Of a stretch of DNA of 7,721 nt, positions 5,170 to 7,721 are shown one piece after another. Below the pieces are notes generated by a model that was not told the origin of the DNA, did not search any database, and was given only the letters and a program-made list of their open reading frames with translations. How positions within the stretch are numbered: the stretch's first letter is position 1; the number at the start of each line of letters is the position of its first letter. The stretch spans positions 1 through 7,721 of the forward strand of contig JADGNT010000213.1 of assembly GCA_017883345.1 (NCBI GenBank). The letters are read 5' to 3'. Origin of the DNA: Candidatus Solibacter sp. GTDB lineage: Bacteria; Acidobacteriota; Terriglobia; Bryobacterales; Bryobacteraceae. The position numbers were made by a program, and so were the translations under genes.

Positions 5170-6812
5170 GTACCACAGCCATGAGAACGCCCGCCAAGGT
5201 CCAGACCCTGCGCGCGCACGAAATTGACGGCGGCGATAAGGGCGCCGGATCGCAGACGCATTTGGCGCGAGCCGTCACCCTGCACCTTGCCGGCAAGCGC
5301 GAGGAGGCACTCAAACAATTACAGCGCGCCATTGCCGCCAACGAAGCCTCGGCCGAGATCTACCGCGCCATGGGGCATATCCAGTTCGAGCTCGGCAACT
5401 TCGAGGAGGCGGCCAAGAGCTACCGCATCCTGGCCCAGGTGAAGCCGCAGTACGCCATGGGCTGGTTCAACCTTGCCGTCTGCCTGGAACGCGCCGGCGG
5501 GTGGGAAGACGCCGCACAGGCCTTCCATCGGGCGTGCACGCTGGATGCCGGCTACTTGGATGCGCACCTCGGTCTCGGTGTCTGCCATCTGCGGCAGGAG
5601 GATCCCAAATCCGCGCTGTTCAGCTTCAGCCGCTGCCTGGAGTTGAATCCGGCGCACCAGGAGGCGCAGTTCGGCAAGGCGGTGGCGCTGCAATCGCTCG
5701 GTCATCCGGACGAGGCGGCGCAGATCTATCAGAAGATTCTGGAACGCAATCCCGATTGCGAAGAGTCGCTCGCCAACCTGGTTCTGATCGGCATGGCGAA
5801 AGAAGACTTCGACATGGTGCGGGAGTACGCCGAGCATCTGCTCGAACTGCGTCCGGAGTCCACGGTGGCGCTGGAAGGGCTGGCATCGTGGGCCTGCGCG
5901 GCCGGCGAGCAAGCGCTCACGGCGAAGTTCTGCACGCTGCTGGTGAGCGCGGTGCCGGGCCACTTCGAAGGCTGGTTCAACCTGGCGCTTTCGCATCAGA
6001 AATCGGGCCGTTTCGAGCCCGCCTCCGAAGCCTACGGGGAGTGCATCAAGCTGCGCGGGCAATCCTGCGAAGCCCACACCAACCTGGGCATCGTGCGCGA
6101 GCAACTCGGCGACCTGGCGGGCGCGCGCTCGGCCTACGAACGCGCCATCAAGGCCGGCCCCGAGGCGCTGGCCCCACTCTGGAACCTCGCGCTGCTGCTG
6201 GAACACCAAGGCCAGTTCGAAGAGGCCGAACGCTACTACAAGCAGGTGCTGGAGCGCGCTCCGAAAGAAGAAGAAGCGCGTTTCCGCATGGGCTACCTGC
6301 GCTTGCAGCGCGAAGATTTCCGCGGCGCCGCGGAGGCCTTCGAAGGCTGCCTGAAGTACCGCCCCGCGTGGCCGGAAGCCCACGCCAACCTGGCGCTGGC
6401 ATACAGCGGCCTGGGCGAGAGAGACCACGCCGAACGCCTGTACGAAAAGATGCTCGACGCCGACCCGAAATCCATGGACGCGTTGCGCGGCCTCGCCGCG
6501 CTATCCATTCAGGCCAACGATTTCGACACCGCGCTGGAGTTCCACGTGCGCCTGATCGATCTCGGCGAGCGCTCTCCGGAGGTGCTCTACAACGCGGGCT
6601 TGATGTACGAAAAAGCGGGCCAGCTCGACCAGGCAGTCCGCATGTATCGCGATGCGCTGGCGCAGCTACCCGACATGCCCGAGGCGCTGCTCAATTTGGG
6701 CCGCATTCTGGAATCCAACGGCAAGACGGAAGAAGCCCGCTCCTGCTGGAGCAAGGCGCTGGAATCCGAGCCCGCACTCGCCCAAGGCTACTTCGGCCCG
6801 GCCATCGATTAA
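5166..6812 (+). CDS. Protein of 15 consecutive tetratricopeptide repeats
   Basis: A 548-residue protein built almost entirely of TPRs. After about 25 N-terminal residues, 15 helix-turn-helix units follow without a break: one of 34, one of 35, then thirteen of exactly 34 (95-536), leaving a 12-residue tail. The TPR pattern (W/L-x2-L/I/Y, G/A-x2-Y, and A at the second helix, often ending in NP, RP or EP) is visible in most units, for example AWPEAHANLALAYSGLGERD. Repeats 6, 7 and 13 are the most divergent. There is no signal peptide, membrane helix or enzymatic domain, so it should be a soluble cytoplasmic scaffold forming a superhelix that binds other proteins. Its ATG overlaps the stop of the zinc-knuckle gene (ATGA), so the two products are probably made together and may interact. 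The binding partner is unknown. Confidence 0.92.
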   Translation: MSTTAMRTPAKVQTLRAHEIDGGDKGAGSQTHLARAVTLHLAGKREEALKQLQRAIAANEASAEIYRAMGHIQFELGNFEEAAKSYRILAQVKPQYAMGWFNLAVCLERAGGWEDAAQAFHRACTLDAGYLDAHLGLGVCHLRQEDPKSALFSFSRCLELNPAHQEAQFGKAVALQSLGHPDEAAQIYQKILERNPDCEESLANLVLIGMAKEDFDMVREYAEHLLELRPESTVALEGLASWACAAGEQALTAKFCTLLVSAVPGHFEGWFNLALSHQKSGRFEPASEAYGECIKLRGQSCEAHTNLGIVREQLGDLAGARSAYERAIKAGPEALAPLWNLALLLEHQGQFEEAERYYKQVLERAPKEEEARFRMGYLRLQREDFRGAAEAFEGCLKYRPAWPEAHANLALAYSGLGERDHAERLYEKMLDADPKSMDALRGLAALSIQANDFDTALEFHVRLIDLGERSPEVLYNAGLMYEKAGQLDQAVRMYRDALAQLPDMPEALLNLGRILESNGKTEEARSCWSKALESEPALAQGYFGPAID

Positions 6813-6822
6813 CTACCGTAGC

Positions 6823-6839
6823 GCAGCCTTCCAGGCTGC
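6823..6839. repeat. Small hairpin, first of a pair after the TPR gene
   Basis: GCAGCC (6823-6828) and GGCTGC (6834-6839) form a 6-bp perfect stem with a TTCCA loop. The surrounding motif GTAGCGCAGCCTTCCAGGCT looks like the short palindromic repeats dispersed between genes in some soil-bacterial genomes; that resemblance is from memory and unverified. Confidence 0.55.
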
Positions 6840-6863
6840 CATGCCCCCATTCGTGGGGGCATG
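6840..6863. terminator. TTCG-loop hairpin after the TPR gene, possible terminator or REP-like element
   Basis: A perfect 10-bp stem (6840-6849 with 6854-6863) is closed by a TTCG tetraloop, a stable structure. It lies 27 bp after the TPR stop and abuts the first hairpin. It is followed by CTTCCCC rather than a T-run, and preceded on the other strand by no good T-run either, so it is a poor intrinsic terminator. It may instead protect the 3' end of the mRNA or be part of a dispersed repeat. Confidence 0.5.
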
Positions 6864-6891
6864 CTTCCCCGTGTGTCTTGACAACCTGGCG

Positions 6892-6900
6892 TGAGATAAT
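6892..6900 (+). promoter_or_regulatory. Extended -10 promoter element before the secreted TPR gene
   Basis: TGAGATAAT contains an extended -10 (TG-N) and GATAAT, 5 of 6 matches to TATAAT. It ends 9 nt before the ATG at 6910, and there is no Shine-Dalgarno site, which suggests a leaderless or nearly leaderless mRNA. A perfect TTGACA at 6878-6883 is only 11 bp upstream of the hexamer, too close to act as its -35 partner in the usual way. Confidence 0.45.
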
Positions 6901-6909
6901 CGTCTGGCC

Positions 6910-7721
6910 ATGTCAGCACAACGTTACCTTCGATTCACCGCGGCGGCATTTGTATTGTCCGCTACTCTTTGCGCGCAGCCTCCACAGGGCGGGCGCGGTG
7001 GTCCGCAACCCGAATTCATGCGCCAGGCGCAGCAGTCGCTGCGCGACGGCAAACTCGACGATGCCCTCGGCGTGTACCAGAAGGAATTGGCCACCAATCC
7101 CAATTCGGTACCGGCCAACAACGCGGCCGGCACCGTGCTCGACCTGATGGGCAAGGGCGCCGAGGCGCGCAAGTTCTTCCAGAAAGCCATCGATGCAGCC
7201 CCGGACGCCAACGCCAGGCAAGCCGCCCAGCGGCAGATGGCGATGTCGTACGCCTTCGAGGGGGATTGCCGCAACACCGTGAAGTACGAACAGATGGCGA
7301 TCGCCTACTGGGTGACGCGCGAAGTGGCGGAACCGCGGAACGCCTTCTACCAGCAAGGCGAGTTGGCCAACGAAGCGGCGCGCGTCTGCATCGATTCCGG
7401 CGACCTGGAGAACGCTGGGATCTGGTACAGGAAGGGCACCGAACTGGGGCTCAAGGAACCGGGCAACGAGACCCATCCCAAGAGCCTGTGGAACTTCCGC
7501 CTGGAGCATGCGCTGGCGCGGATCGCGGCGCGCCGGGGCAACCAGGCCGAAGCGCAAAAGCACGTGGCGGCGGCCAAGGCGGCGTTGGACGGCGACCCGA
7601 AGATGGCCGAGGCGCAGGCGCGCTTCTTCCCCTACCTGACCGGCTACGTGGCGCTCTACACCGGCGATCATAAGTTAGCGCTCGACGAATTGCAGAAGGC
7701 GGTGGCCATGCAGGGCAACGC
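6910..7721 (+). CDS. Secreted/periplasmic TPR-containing protein, 3' end outside window
   Basis: The frame is open from ATG 6910 to the window edge, giving 270 codons. The N-terminus is a signal peptide: MSAQRYLR, a hydrophobic core (FTAAAFVLSATL, 9-20) and a probable signal peptidase I site after LCA (residues 21-23 region, cutting before QPP). The single Cys does not sit in a convincing lipobox. A Gly/Pro/Gln-rich stretch follows, then TPR-like units (MRQAQQSLRDGKLDDALGVY and NNAAGTVLDLMGKGAEARKF). A longer helical region carries EGDCRNTVKYEQM, NEAARVCIDSGDLENAGIWY and LEHALARIAARRGNQAEAQK, and a final TPR-like unit follows (GYVALYTGDHKLALDELQKA). The signal peptide fixes the start, as the next in-frame ATG (7018) would remove it. 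It is likely a periplasmic scaffold or binding protein; the exact role is unknown. The upstream hairpins and its own -10 suggest separate transcription from the 15-TPR gene. Confidence 0.85.
   Translation, partial: MSAQRYLRFTAAAFVLSATLCAQPPQGGRGGPQPEFMRQAQQSLRDGKLDDALGVYQKELATNPNSVPANNAAGTVLDLMGKGAEARKFFQKAIDAAPDANARQAAQRQMAMSYAFEGDCRNTVKYEQMAIAYWVTREVAEPRNAFYQQGELANEAARVCIDSGDLENAGIWYRKGTELGLKEPGNETHPKSLWNFRLEHALARIAARRGNQAEAQKHVAAAKAALDGDPKMAEAQARFFPYLTGYVALYTGDHKLALDELQKAVAMQGN

Noticed and set aside
5319..6428. A 369-codon minus-strand open frame opposite the 15-TPR gene
   Set aside because: It has no start context and no recognisable domain, and lies fully antisense to a 15-repeat TPR gene; a composition shadow.
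6878..6900. TTGACA at 6878 paired with GATAAT at 6895 as a standard promoter
   Set aside because: The spacer is 11 bp, far below the usual 16-18 bp; the extended -10 is the better explanation.
5501..7147. A 548-codon open frame on the plus strand in another frame, overlapping both TPR genes
   Set aside because: It is Arg/Gly/Pro-rich without domain patterns, crosses the intergenic hairpins and promoter, and conflicts with two well-supported TPR genes. It reflects few stop codons in GC-rich DNA.

Overview
The window is about 7.7 kb of high-GC bacterial chromosome. The domain content points to the Acidobacteriota, probably a Bryobacterales/Solibacter-type organism. The clues are a TonB-family protein with an N-terminal MPN/JAB-like domain, long TPR proteins and the style of the LysR remnant. 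This assignment rests on recalled family resemblance, not a search.

Left part (1-1056). The 3' end of a LysR-type regulator gene enters from the left edge. Its effector domain appears to have lost about 100 internal residues in frame. After a gap of about 80 bp with no recognisable feature (361-440), a convergent two-gene toxin-antitoxin module lies on the minus strand: a small acidic antitoxin (695-883) and a RelE/ParE-type toxin (441-731) whose GTG start lies inside the antitoxin gene. The 121 bp between the antitoxin start and the next feature holds only a short direct repeat. A strong intrinsic terminator (996-1040) then closes the next minus-strand gene.

Centre (1057-5169). A large minus-strand gene encodes a 689-residue fusion: a cytoplasmic MPN/JAB-like domain, a low-complexity linker with a [NYF]DK repeat, one membrane helix, a periplasmic beta domain and a C-terminal TonB domain. 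It is divergent from a plus-strand gene across an AT-rich region (36% GC by hand count over 3181-3360). That region holds back-to-back TTGATATC arms that could be the -35 elements of two outward promoters. The plus-strand gene encodes a 603-residue protein with a zinc-knuckle N-terminus, a long Arg/Pro/Ala-rich middle and a C-terminal concanavalin-like beta-sandwich. I do not recognise its function.

Right part (5166-7721). The zinc-knuckle gene overlaps by ATGA a gene for a protein made almost entirely of 15 consecutive TPRs, so the two are probably translationally coupled. Two adjacent hairpins follow (6823-6863), then a gene for a secreted TPR protein that runs off the right edge.

How the genes may work together (inference): the divergent TonB fusion and the zinc-knuckle/TPR pair share one control region, and the last gene supplies a periplasmic TPR protein. 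This suggests a cell-envelope function with scaffolding or sensing parts on both sides of the inner membrane. Nothing in the window fixes a substrate or pathway. No tRNA, rRNA, CRISPR array or insertion sequence was seen.
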